Notes: generated by a model not told the origin, from the sequence alone. A stretch of 64,000 bases of DNA from an uncultured Alphaproteobacteria bacterium (GCA_902618015.1 CACMYX010000004.1:124001-188000); one strand, 5' to 3'; shown: positions 30,614 through 39,056, counted from the first letter of the stretch. Made by a program: numbers and translations.

Positions 30614-31302
30614 TTAATAGATCTATTATTTAATAAATATACAAGCGAGTAAATAATTATTGTTATTGATATTAAAACTAAACCTAATGCCATAGCGTAT
30701 TCTAAATTTCCCATTCTAGTTTCTAACGATATAGCAGTTGTCATTACTCGTGTATAATGATCAATATTACCACCCACAATCATAACTGCACCAACTTCTG
30801 AAATTGCCCTTCCAAAAGCAGATAATAATGTTGTTATTAATAAAAAATAACTATGGTTAAATAAAAGTTTTACAGAACCCCAAAAAGGGATATTTAAGGA
30901 TCTTATCTGATCTTTAAATTCAAACCAATTTTTAGAAAATATCTCATGAGATAATGAAGCAATTATTGGAAAAATTATTATAGTTTGAGCAATTATCATC
31001 GCAGAAGGTGTGTAGAGAAGTTGTAAGACACCTAAGGGTCCACCTGATGCAAAAATAAAATAAACAATTAAACCAACTACAACTGGAGGAATTCCCATCA
31101 ATGAGTTTATAATTATTAAAATAATTTTTTTGAAATAAAAATTATAAATTGCAAAATAATACCCTACTATAAATCCTAATAATGATGCAATAATTAGGGC
31201 AGTAAAACTTACAAATAATGATAAAAGTATAATGTCCCATAGTTCATTATCTAAGGTAATAATTAATAGTATGGAATTTGTGAAAATTTCTAATATGTTC
31301 AT
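30610..31302 (-). CDS. Tungstate/molybdate-type ABC transporter permease (TupB-like), orphan
   Basis: Inner-membrane permease of an oxyanion ABC importer. The 230 residues have five or six hydrophobic segments. The family segments [22 protein letters not shown] (positions about 71-92) and a C-terminal coupling loop (DQIRSLNIPFWGSVKLLF) before GRAISEVGAVMIVGGN are typical of TupB rather than ModB. No solute-binding protein (TupA) or ATPase (TupC) gene is in the window, although those normally flank tupB. Its overlap with mobB ties it to cofactor synthesis. Molybdate or tungstate is the inferred substrate. Confidence 0.8.
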   Translation of the reverse strand: MNILEIFTNSILLIITLDNELWDIILLSLFVSFTALIIASLLGFIVGYYFAIYNFYFKKIILIIINSLMGIPPVVVGLIVYFIFASGGPLGVLQLLYTPSAMIIAQTIIIFPIIASLSHEIFSKNWFEFKDQIRSLNIPFWGSVKLLFNHSYFLLITTLLSAFGRAISEVGAVMIVGGNIDHYTRVMTTAISLETRMGNLEYAMALGLVLISITIIIYSLVYLLNNRSIK

Positions 31303-31328
31303 TTATATTATTAGTTTAATTACAACAT

Positions 31329-32147
31329 ATGGCAAAAAAAGAGAAATATTTAGTCTCACCTGATATTAATAATAAGTCCTTAATTACAAAACTAAATGGT
31401 TTTGATGAGAAAGGGAATAAAATAATTTCTAAAGTTATTAATGAAAAAGCTCTTACAATTTTTCTTAATAATCAAGAGATAGTAACGCTAATGTCTATTT
31501 GTGATCACCCAAAATATCTTGCAGTTGGGTATTTATTGAATCAAAATATGCTTAAGAAAAATGATATAATTACAAAAGTTGAAATTGATAAAGATTTAGG
31601 TGTGGTTGTTGTACGAACAAAACGTAAAACAAATTATGAAAACAAATTAAGAAAGAAAATAACTACTAGTGGTTGTGCAATAGGTACGGTATTTGGGGAT
31701 ATCTATGCTGAAATAAAAAAATCAAAATTGAAATCCAAAAAGAAAATTAAACATAAATGGATTTATGAAATATCAAAAAAAATTACATTAACACCGAGCT
31801 TATATTTAGAAACAGGAGCAATACATGGTTGTGCCATTATTAATAATAATAAACCATTGATTTATATGGAAGACGTTGGGAGACATAATGCTGTAGATAA
31901 AATTGCTGGTTTTATGTTTTTAAAAAAAATTAGCTCTTCAAATAAAATTTTTTACACCACAGGAAGACTAACTAGTGAAATGGTTATTAAAACTATAAAA
32001 ATGGGTATTCCAATATTAGTTTCTAGATCAGGATTCACAGCATGGGGTGTAGAGCTGGCGAGAGGCTCGAATTTAACACTTATTGGACGAGCAAAAGGAA
32101 AAAAATATTTAGCACTTTCTGGGGAACATAGAATTGAACATAAATAA
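31329..32147 (+). CDS. fdhD: Formate dehydrogenase accessory sulfurtransferase FdhD
   Basis: Transfers sulfur to the bis-MGD cofactor of formate dehydrogenase, which is required for activity. The 272 residues include the cofactor-binding loops ITTSGCAIG, LETGAIHGCAI and EDVGRHNAVDKIAG. The catalytic loop keeps the essential first cysteine (Cys116), but the second position of the usual CxxC is Gly119. The start lies 26 bases from the divergent tupB start, without a clear ribosome-binding site. It corresponds to FdsC of canonical fds operons. Confidence 0.92.
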   Translation: MAKKEKYLVSPDINNKSLITKLNGFDEKGNKIISKVINEKALTIFLNNQEIVTLMSICDHPKYLAVGYLLNQNMLKKNDIITKVEIDKDLGVVVVRTKRKTNYENKLRKKITTSGCAIGTVFGDIYAEIKKSKLKSKKKIKHKWIYEISKKITLTPSLYLETGAIHGCAIINNNKPLIYMEDVGRHNAVDKIAGFMFLKKISSSNKIFYTTGRLTSEMVIKTIKMGIPILVSRSGFTAWGVELARGSNLTLIGRAKGKKYLALSGEHRIEHK

Positions 32148-32736
32148 GAAAAAAATTTTGTTTGCCATACTTGCTGGAGGTCAGTCAAAAAGATTTGGAG
32201 GTGGATTTAAAACTTTTGCTAAAATAAATGGAATTACAATCTTAGACAAAATAATAAACAAGCTTAAAAAATATAATAATGAAATAATAATAAATGCTAA
32301 TGACTTAAAAAAGTTTAAGAAAATTGATTACCCAATAATTGAAGATAAGTTCAAAGGTTTTGTAGGACCTTTAGCAGGGATACACACATCTATATTATGG
32401 ACTAAAGAAAATTACACAAACAAAGAATGGGTTTTTACTGTTCCAAGTGATACCCCATTTTTACCTAATAATCTTTTAGATAAGTTTTTAGATGCATATG
32501 ATGAAAATATAAAAATATTGATTGCAAGATCAAATAGTAGACATCATCCTGTAATAGCAATGTGGCATATATCGTTAATAACTAGTTTAGAAAATGAGTT
32601 AAAATTAAAAAATAGTAAAATTATGTTTTGGGTTAAAAAACACAAATATAAATTTGTTGAATTCGACAAAAGCCAGGAAAAGAATTTTTTCAATGTTAAT
32701 ACTCAGGAAGAATGGAATACTGCAAAAAATATCTAA
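32134..32736 (+). CDS. mobA: Molybdenum cofactor guanylyltransferase MobA
   Basis: Attaches GMP to Mo-molybdopterin to form the MGD cofactor. The 200 residues show the nucleotide-binding LAGGQSKRFGGG (about 10-21), PLAGIHTS and the metal-binding PSDTPFLP. It starts with TTG at 32134, inside the last codons of fdhD (14-base overlap), with GGGG upstream. No ATG is available before the glycine-rich loop. The overlap implies coupled expression with fdhD. Confidence 0.92.
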   Translation: MNINKKKILFAILAGGQSKRFGGGFKTFAKINGITILDKIINKLKKYNNEIIINANDLKKFKKIDYPIIEDKFKGFVGPLAGIHTSILWTKENYTNKEWVFTVPSDTPFLPNNLLDKFLDAYDENIKILIARSNSRHHPVIAMWHISLITSLENELKLKNSKIMFWVKKHKYKFVEFDKSQEKNFFNVNTQEEWNTAKNI

Positions 32737-32787
32737 CTTTAATATAAATATGTAAAAAATATTTTTTTTGTATAAACAATATTCTAA

Positions 32788-33882
32788 ATGATAAGCTCAA
32801 TATATAAAGTATTCCCAGGAATTATCTTTTGTTTTTTAATTGCTTATTTAGGCATATACCTAAGTGATTTTATCGGAAAAGAAATTTTAAATTTAAAAAA
32901 AAGTCCAATATCACCAATAATGCTATCAATAATATTTGGTCTTTTGATAGGAAATATATTTCATATTAATAATTTTTTATTAGAAGGAATTAAGTTTTCT
33001 TTAAAATTTATTCTAAGGTTAGGAATAATATGTCTTGGTATTAGACTTGGACTTTTAGATATTTTTAAAGTTGGAATAGTTGGAATACCTCTAATTGTCG
33101 CTTGTATTATTATATCAATCTTGGTTGTAAATTATTTGTGCAAGTTATTAAATGTTTCTTCAAAAATGGGATCATTAATTGCAGTTGGAACAAGTATTTG
33201 CGGAGCATCCGCAATTGTAGCAACTAGTCCTGCAATTAATGCTGATAAAGAGGAAGTTGCTTATGCCATAGCTAATATTACAATATTTGGAATAATTGCA
33301 ATGTTCCTCTATCCATTTATGGCCTATTATCTTTTTAATGGAGATGAGTTAGCATCAGGATTATTTCTTGGAACTTCAATACATGAAACAGCTCAAGTTG
33401 CTGGTGCTGGATTGATATATGCGGAGCAATTCAATTCACCAAAAACTATGGATATAGCAACGATTACAAAATTAGTAAGAAATGTCAGTATGATAATCGT
33501 CATTCCTGCAATAAGCTATACGTATCTAAGAAATAATATTGGTGAAAATAATAGCAAACCATCAATAATATCTATGTTTCCAATTTTCATAATTGGTTTT
33601 ATTCTTATGGGTCTTATAAGATCAATTGGAGATTATGGAATTCAAAATAGTAATTTAGCTTTTGAAATATTAACGAATAATAACTGGCAATTAATCATCA
33701 ATATTATTAAATCTATCGCTGAGTATTCTTTAGCAATAGCAATGGCAGCTGTTGGCATAAGTACAAATTTAGTTTCTTTAAAAAGCTTAGGCATAAGACC
33801 ATTTTATGTTGGTTTTTCTGCAGCTTGTTGTGTTGGAATTGTTAGTTATATTGGAATCATAGTACTAAATAATTTTATATAA
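32788..33882 (+). CDS. YeiH/UPF0324 family membrane transporter, putative sulfur-oxyanion exporter
   Basis: A membrane protein of about ten helices, 364 residues. Conserved family segments are GTSICGASAIVATSPAI (about residues 131-147), NITIFGIIAMFLYPF and FLGTSIHETAQVAGAG (about 191-206). UPF0324 members are annotated as putative sulfate or sulfite exporters and occur near sulfonate degradation genes; the biochemistry is not firmly established. It stands 51 bases after mobA and 63 bases before the tauE-like gene, on the same strand. Role in disposing of sulfur oxyanions is inferred from family and context. Confidence 0.8.
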   Translation: MISSIYKVFPGIIFCFLIAYLGIYLSDFIGKEILNLKKSPISPIMLSIIFGLLIGNIFHINNFLLEGIKFSLKFILRLGIICLGIRLGLLDIFKVGIVGIPLIVACIIISILVVNYLCKLLNVSSKMGSLIAVGTSICGASAIVATSPAINADKEEVAYAIANITIFGIIAMFLYPFMAYYLFNGDELASGLFLGTSIHETAQVAGAGLIYAEQFNSPKTMDIATITKLVRNVSMIIVIPAISYTYLRNNIGENNSKPSIISMFPIFIIGFILMGLIRSIGDYGIQNSNLAFEILTNNNWQLIINIIKSIAEYSLAIAMAAVGISTNLVSLKSLGIRPFYVGFSAACCVGIVSYIGIIVLNNFI

Positions 33883-33945
33883 TTTTCTAAAATAAATATA
33901 ATTTGTACTTATTAAGTAATAATTATATAAAATTTATAAAAAAAC

Positions 33946-34860
33946 ATGTCAATTTACCTTCCAATAGCTGAAATGAACGTCAATATTTTTCTTATTATCT
34001 TTATTGGTATGAGTATAGGAATACTTTCAGGTATTTTTGGAGTTGGTGGTGGATTTTTAATGACACCACTATTAATTTTTTTAGGCATACCTCCGGTTGT
34101 AGCTGTTGGTTCTGAAGCTCCGCACGTTTTAGCAACTTCAGTTTCAGGTTTTATTGCTCACTGGAGAAAAAGAAATGTTGATATAAAGATGGGTATATTT
34201 CTTCTAATAGGAGGTTTAATTGGTTCCACAGTCGGTGTAAATATTTTCAGTTATCTAAAAAACTTTGGGCAAATAGATTTAGTTATTCAGTTATTATTTC
34301 TTTTCTTTTTAGGTTTTATTGGTTTTAGTATGGCTTTTGAAAGCGCAAGAACAACGATAAAACAGTATAGAGCAAGAAATACTAAAAGAACAAAACTGCA
34401 TCAACATTCTTGGTTTCACGGACTTCCATTCAAAGTTCGGTTTCATAGATCAAAACTTTATATAAGTGCGATACCACCTGTACTGATTGGGTTCGCAGTT
34501 GGAGTAATGTCGGCAATGATGGGAGTTGGAGGAGGATTTATAATGATACCTGCAATGGTATACATACTTGGAATGCCAACAAGTATAGTAGTTGGGACAT
34601 CTTTATTTCAGATCATTTTTGTTACCGCTAATGCAACATTCTTTCAATCCTACATAAATTATAATGTAGATATTGTGCTGTCTGCACTAATGATATTTGG
34701 AGGAGTAATTGGTGCACAAATTGGTGTAATTTTTGGATCTAAATTAAAAGCAGAATATTTAAGAGGTATTTTGGCTATATTAGTACTGGGTGTCTGTGGT
34801 AAAATTTTTACAGATTTAGTTTTAAGACCAAATGATTTATTTTCATTGGTAATGATATGA
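33946..34860 (+). CDS. TauE/SafE (TSUP) family permease, putative sulfite/organosulfur exporter
   Basis: A 304-residue membrane protein of the TSUP family with the internal repeat visible as GIFGVGGGFLMTPLL (about 29-43) and AMMGVGGGFIMIPAM (about 188-202). A basic cytoplasmic loop of about 35 residues (RARNTKRTKLHQH and following) separates the halves. The longer form with this loop is typically paired with TIGR02186 and UspA genes in alphaproteobacteria, as here. It overlaps the next gene by 4 bases (ATGA). Substrate sulfite or a sulfonate is inferred. Confidence 0.85.
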   Translation: MSIYLPIAEMNVNIFLIIFIGMSIGILSGIFGVGGGFLMTPLLIFLGIPPVVAVGSEAPHVLATSVSGFIAHWRKRNVDIKMGIFLLIGGLIGSTVGVNIFSYLKNFGQIDLVIQLLFLFFLGFIGFSMAFESARTTIKQYRARNTKRTKLHQHSWFHGLPFKVRFHRSKLYISAIPPVLIGFAVGVMSAMMGVGGGFIMIPAMVYILGMPTSIVVGTSLFQIIFVTANATFFQSYINYNVDIVLSALMIFGGVIGAQIGVIFGSKLKAEYLRGILAILVLGVCGKIFTDLVLRPNDLFSLVMI

Positions 34861-35264
34861 TTTCAATATTTAATTTTACAATTAATTTATTGATCGTAGT
34901 TTGTCTCTTCATATATTTTATTTTTACAACTATTGATTTTAATCTAAAGAATATTGAATATTTTTTAATTCTAATAATTGTAATAAATTTATTTAACAAA
35001 ATATATATTTGGTCAATTTTCAGAGTATTTATTAAAAAAGATCTTAATAAAATATTTACAGACATTTTATTTAATGATTCATTTGCAAAACTATGTATTA
35101 TTATTTTATCCTCTGTAATTCCAATTTATATGCTTATGCAAAAAGATATATTAGTGGTTGATATATTGATTGAGAAAGTATCTTTTTTATTAGTATCAAT
35201 TTTTGCATTAATAGGATTTTATTTAGAATTTTATATTTTAAAAGTGGCAAAAATAGATGATTAA
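34857..35264 (+). CDS. Unrecognised four-helix membrane protein inside the TauE cluster
   Basis: Not recognised. The 135 residues contain four strong hydrophobic segments (about 7-26, 35-53, 78-96 and 107-128) with short, lysine- and aspartate-bearing loops and no cysteine-rich or catalytic motif. It overlaps tauE upstream by 4 bases and the TIGR02186 gene downstream by 8 bases, so it is translated as part of the same unit. An auxiliary subunit or regulator of the exporter is a guess from context only. Confidence 0.7.
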   Translation: MISIFNFTINLLIVVCLFIYFIFTTIDFNLKNIEYFLILIIVINLFNKIYIWSIFRVFIKKDLNKIFTDILFNDSFAKLCIIILSSVIPIYMLMQKDILVVDILIEKVSFLLVSIFALIGFYLEFYILKVAKIDD

Positions 35265-36021
35265 AAATTTATATATAAAGTTTGCTTTTAATCTAACAAT
35301 TTTATTCACTATAATTTTTTTTTATAACTTTCTTCATGCTGAAGAAATTTACTTTGACTTATCTGAGGACAGTATTGAATTAAAAACAGATTTTAATGGA
35401 AAAGAAATTATTATTTTTGGATTACTAAAAAATGATCATGAGACACTCTTGACAATAAAAGGGCCGCCGTCAAAAATGAGAATACAAAAAAAAGAGAGGT
35501 ATTTTGGAATATGGATAAATAATCAATACGTTACCTATAGTAATATTCCGTCTTTATTCTTTTTATCCTCATCAAAAAAAATTAACGAAATCTTGCCTGA
35601 ATCAATATTAATTAATGAGGATCTAAGTTTTGAAAAAATTTTAAATAATAAAACTTTTAATCAAAATTTTATTTTCAAAAATGACCAAGAAAATTGGAAT
35701 GAAAATTTTGTTAGAATAAAAAAAAAACAATCATTTTATAAAAGTTTTGAAATGAAAAAGGTCAAAGATAAATTATTTCAAACTAGCGTTTTTTTTCCAA
35801 CAAATACAATACCAGGGATTTATAATGTTGATATTTACTATATAAGAAATAATACAATTATGAGTACTGACCAAAAAAATATAGTTATAAAAAAAATGGG
35901 TATAGGAAGTCAAATATTTGACTTTGCTAATGAAAATGCAGCTACATACGGAGTTTTTGTCATTATCTTTTCAATAGTTTCAGGTTTTATTGCTGCTGCT
36001 TTATTTAGGAGAAGTAAATGA
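35257..36021 (+). CDS. TIGR02186 (Alph_Pro_TM) family protein
   Basis: Conserved alphaproteobacterial protein of unknown biochemical function that accompanies TauE permeases. The 254 residues have a signal peptide (hydrophobic segment ending FYNFLHA, about residue 29) and an extracytoplasmic beta-rich domain with the family segment IELKTDFNGKEIIIFG. A single C-terminal membrane helix (about 227-248) is followed by RRSK. Topology: periplasmic domain anchored at the C-terminus. It overlaps uspA by 4 bases. Family assignment is from the segment pattern and neighbours. Confidence 0.8.
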   Translation: MIKNLYIKFAFNLTILFTIIFFYNFLHAEEIYFDLSEDSIELKTDFNGKEIIIFGLLKNDHETLLTIKGPPSKMRIQKKERYFGIWINNQYVTYSNIPSLFFLSSSKKINEILPESILINEDLSFEKILNNKTFNQNFIFKNDQENWNENFVRIKKKQSFYKSFEMKKVKDKLFQTSVFFPTNTIPGIYNVDIYYIRNNTIMSTDQKNIVIKKMGIGSQIFDFANENAATYGVFVIIFSIVSGFIAAALFRRSK

Positions 36022-36491
36022 GTGATGATAGATATATTCTAGTTGTTGCAGATAATTCAGAAGAAATGAATACAGCTCTTGAATATGCTTGCGCAAGATC
36101 AAAAAAAACGGGAAGAAAAATTATAATTGCAACATTCATAGAGCCTTTGGATGTTCTGACAACCAAAGGTGTTACAGACATTATGAAAGAGGAAGCTAGA
36201 GAAGAAGCAGAAACAATTCTTAAAAAAGCTGCCTCATTTGTCCAAGAAAGAACAGGCGACTATCCTGCTCTCTCTTTAAGAGAGGGGGATACTATAACTG
36301 AATTAAAACAATTATTAGATGAGGAAAAAAATATTAATGTTCTTGTTTTAGCTGCCAATACTGATCCAAATAGTAAAAATCCCGGTCCAATAATAACTTC
36401 TTTGGTGAGTAATGAAATAACAAACCTTAGAATACCAATAATGATTGTGCCTGGAAATTTATCATTTGAACATATTGCACAAATAACTTAA
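36018..36491 (+). CDS. Universal stress protein (UspA family)
   Basis: A 157-residue cytosolic UspA fold, opening DDRYILVVADNSEEMNTALEYA, with a central INVLVLAAN strand and a C-terminal GPIITS...PIMIVPG stretch close to the nucleotide-binding pattern GxxG(x)nG(S/T). Nucleotide binding is likely but the loop is not perfectly canonical. It is the last gene of the coupled tauE-unknown-TIGR02186-uspA unit, a known arrangement; a regulatory role for the transporter is inference. Confidence 0.85.
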   Translation: MSDDRYILVVADNSEEMNTALEYACARSKKTGRKIIIATFIEPLDVLTTKGVTDIMKEEAREEAETILKKAASFVQERTGDYPALSLREGDTITELKQLLDEEKNINVLVLAANTDPNSKNPGPIITSLVSNEITNLRIPIMIVPGNLSFEHIAQIT

Positions 36492-36495
36492 AAAA

Positions 36496-37131
36496 ATGTC
36501 AAAAGAGATAGCTAAAATTTTAGTAGATATAAAGTCTATTAATTTTTCATTTGATAAATATTTTACTCTTACATCAGGCTTAGCTAGTCCTGTTTATGTT
36601 GATTGTAGAAAAATTATTTCTTTTACAAAAGAAAGAAATTTTATAATTGATAAAGCTGTAGATTATTTAACTAAAAATAATATTGAGTCAGAAATTATTG
36701 CTGGTGGAGAAACCGCTGGAATTCCCTATGCTGCGTTTATTTCTCAAAAATTAGATAAACAAATGATTTATATTAGAAAAAAAACAAAAGGTTTTGGAAA
36801 AAACAAACAAATTGAAGGTGAATTTGAAAATAATCAAAAAGCTCTTTTAGTAGAAGATCTAGCTACTGATGGAGGTAGTAAAATAATTTTTATTAACGCA
36901 ATGCGCGAAGCAGGATTAAAAGTTAAAGATATATTTGTAATATTTTATTATGATATTTTTAATTTCAAAGAATCAGAATTATTTAAATTAAATGTAAATA
37001 TGCACTCACTGTGTACATGGAAAGATATAATAAATTATATTGAAAGTGAAAAAATATATTCTGAGGACGAGGTTTCAAACTTAAAAGAATTTTTAGAAGA
37101 CCCAGAAAAATGGAGAAGCAAGTATGCGTGA
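36496..37131 (+). CDS. pyrE: Orotate phosphoribosyltransferase
   Basis: Converts orotate and PRPP to OMP in pyrimidine synthesis. The 211 residues include FTLTSGLASPVYVDCRK (about 22-38), the flexible catalytic loop with KKTKGFGKNKQIEG, and the PRPP-binding motif LLVEDLATDGGSK (about 117-129). It follows uspA by 4 bases and overlaps the next gene by 8 bases. No other pyr gene is in the window. Confidence 0.92.
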   Translation: MSKEIAKILVDIKSINFSFDKYFTLTSGLASPVYVDCRKIISFTKERNFIIDKAVDYLTKNNIESEIIAGGETAGIPYAAFISQKLDKQMIYIRKKTKGFGKNKQIEGEFENNQKALLVEDLATDGGSKIIFINAMREAGLKVKDIFVIFYYDIFNFKESELFKLNVNMHSLCTWKDIINYIESEKIYSEDEVSNLKEFLEDPEKWRSKYA

Positions 37132-37558
37132 AATAGTTGTTGTCAGTGGAGGTTTTGATCCTATTCACAGTGGTCATATAAAATTAATTAAAGAAGCTGC
37201 TAAATATGGTGAAGTTGTAGTTTTGCTAAATTCTGATTTATGGCTTCAAAAAAAGAAGGGTAAGGAATTTCTTCCTTTTGTTGAAAGAACTATAATTATG
37301 AATGAGTTAAAAAATGTTATTGATGTTATAGAATTTGATGACGGAGATAATACGTGCATCGATGGTCTTAAAAAAGTAAAAAACAAATATCCAAAATCAA
37401 TTATTAAATTTGCAAATGGAGGTGATAGAAATAATAGTACAACACCAGAATCAATATTCTGTAAAAAAAATAATATTCAGTTACTTTGGGGTATAGGTGG
37501 TGACAATAAATCAAATTCTAGTTCATGGATTTTACAAAAATGGAAAGAAGATAATTAA
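37124..37558 (+). CDS. Cytidylyltransferase-like nucleotidyltransferase
   Basis: A 144-residue Rossmann nucleotidyltransferase of the glycerol-3-phosphate cytidylyltransferase/phosphopantetheine adenylyltransferase superfamily. The nucleotide-binding signature VSGGFDPIHSGHIKLI (with the HxGH pair) is at residues 7-22, FVERTIIMNEL is the RTxxxxxL-type helix, and SNSSSWIL takes the place of the ISSTxIR motif. The substrate is unknown; a short alcohol-phosphate or sugar-phosphate acceptor is plausible. It overlaps pyrE by 8 bases and pdxH by 4 bases (convergent). Confidence 0.8.
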   Translation: MREIVVVSGGFDPIHSGHIKLIKEAAKYGEVVVLLNSDLWLQKKKGKEFLPFVERTIIMNELKNVIDVIEFDDGDNTCIDGLKKVKNKYPKSIIKFANGGDRNNSTTPESIFCKKNNIQLLWGIGGDNKSNSSSWILQKWKEDN

Positions 37559-38160
37559 GGATATAACTTTCTTGTAACCCAACCATCATTTTCCATACGG
37601 AATTCAAGTCTGTCATGCAATCTGAATGGCATATCTTGCCAAAATTCAATTAATATAGGCGCTACTAAGTAACCATTCCAATATGAAGGTCTTGGTACAT
37701 CATTATCTGAAAATTTTTTTTCAAACTCTTTTACTCTTTTAGTTAATGTCGATCTATCATCTAGTTCTTCTGACTGTAATGAAGCCCAAGCTCCTATTCT
37801 ACTTCCTAGTGGCCTTGAATTATAATATTCATCAGCTTCAGCGTTTGAAATTTGTGAAACATTACCTTCTATTCTTATTTGTTTTTGAAGTGTTTTCCAG
37901 TGAAAATTTAAAGCTACACTATCGTTGTTTTTAATTGCTCTACCTTTTTTACTATTTGAATTTGTGTAAAAAACAAACCCTTTATCATCATATGATTTAA
38001 GCAAAACAATTCGTGAGCTGGGTTTGCCATCAGAAGATACAGTAGCAAGGTTCATAGCATTTGGATCATTGATTTCACTTTTCTTTGCCTCTTCAAACCA
38101 TTCTTGAAAAAGTTCAATTGGTTTTTTATCAGAATTTATTAATTTTTGATTTGATTGCAT
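37555..38160 (-). CDS. pdxH: Pyridoxamine 5'-phosphate oxidase
   Basis: FMN enzyme that makes pyridoxal phosphate from PNP or PMP. The 201 residues contain NLATVSSDGKPSSRIVLLK (about 38-56), FVFYTNSNSKKGRAI and VALNFHWKTLQKQIRIEG for FMN binding, SRPLGSRIGAWAS, and the closing WVTRKLYP. All of these are PdxH hallmarks. It converges on the upstream pyrE unit and is divergent from fabI across 68 AT-rich bases. Confidence 0.95.
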   Translation of the reverse strand: MQSNQKLINSDKKPIELFQEWFEEAKKSEINDPNAMNLATVSSDGKPSSRIVLLKSYDDKGFVFYTNSNSKKGRAIKNNDSVALNFHWKTLQKQIRIEGNVSQISNAEADEYYNSRPLGSRIGAWASLQSEELDDRSTLTKRVKEFEKKFSDNDVPRPSYWNGYLVAPILIEFWQDMPFRLHDRLEFRMENDGWVTRKLYP

Positions 38161-38228
38161 ATTATAGATATCAATATTATTTTATAAGTATATATATCTA
38201 TATTTATAAAAAAACACTGATTTACAAT

Positions 38229-39056
38229 ATGTTGATGCAAAATAAAAAAGGTCTGATTATGGGAGTTGCAAATGACAGATCTATTGCCTGGGGTATTGCA
38301 AAAAAATTAGCAGAACAGGGAGCAGAAATTGCACTTACTTATCAAGGAGAAGCTCTTAAGAAAAGAGTTCAGCCACTTGCAGAAGAAATAGGTTCTAACA
38401 CTATTATTCCTTGTGATGTTTCAGACTCACAAAGTATGAATAATGTTTTTGAAACACTTAAAAATAAATGGGGTGAATTAGATTTTCTTGTTCATGGAAT
38501 AGGTTTTTCCAACAAAGATGAATTAAGAGGTAAATATTACAATACATCTTCTGATAATTTTAAACAAACTATGCATATATCATGTTATTCTTTTACAGAG
38601 GCTTGTAGGCTAGCAGAACCTTTAATGAATAATGGTGGATCAATTTTAACTTTAACATATTATGGAGCTGAACAAGTTATGCCTCATTATAATGTTATGG
38701 GAGTTGCAAAAGCAGCTTTAGAGGCAAGTGTTAGATATTTAGCAGTTGATTTAGGAGAAAAAAATATAAGGGTTAATGCCATTAGTGCTGGGCCAATTAA
38801 AACTTTGGCAGCATCAGGAATAGGTGATTTTAGATTTATTCTAAAATGGAACGAGCTTAATGCTCCGCTCAAAAGAAATGTAAATCAGCAAGATGTTGGA
38901 AATTCTGCTTTATATCTCTTAAGTAATCTTGGTAGTGCTGTTACTGGTGAGATACAACACGTCGATTGTGGCTATCATACAGTAGGAATGGTTGCAGTTG
39001 ATGAGAGTGAAAGTGTATCAGAATTATTAGGTGAATTTACAAATTCTAAAAAATGA
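38229..39056 (+). CDS. fabI: Enoyl-[acyl-carrier-protein] reductase (NADH), FabI
   Basis: Catalyses the last reduction in each fatty-acid elongation cycle. I place the start at 38229 ([18 protein letters not shown], 275 residues); a further in-frame extension upstream crosses the promoter region shared with pdxH and has no family support. The NADH loop [13 protein letters not shown] (about 11-23), the catalytic Tyr-x6-Lys arrangement ([14 protein letters not shown]) and [13 protein letters not shown], the triclosan-site loop, are all present. It overlaps aroC by 4 bases. Confidence 0.95.
   Translation: MLMQNKKGLIMGVANDRSIAWGIAKKLAEQGAEIALTYQGEALKKRVQPLAEEIGSNTIIPCDVSDSQSMNNVFETLKNKWGELDFLVHGIGFSNKDELRGKYYNTSSDNFKQTMHISCYSFTEACRLAEPLMNNGGSILTLTYYGAEQVMPHYNVMGVAKAALEASVRYLAVDLGEKNIRVNAISAGPIKTLAASGIGDFRFILKWNELNAPLKRNVNQQDVGNSALYLLSNLGSAVTGEIQHVDCGYHTVGMVAVDESESVSELLGEFTNSKK

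Noticed and set aside
32737..32787. Terminator after mobA (A-run followed by T-run)
   Set aside because: The possible stem is made only of A-T pairs, which arise by chance at this base composition; no GC pairs support it.
37124..37558. Phosphopantetheine adenylyltransferase (coaD)
   Set aside because: The HxGH loop fits the superfamily, but the length and C-terminal motif differ from CoaD; kept as a general cytidylyltransferase-like protein.
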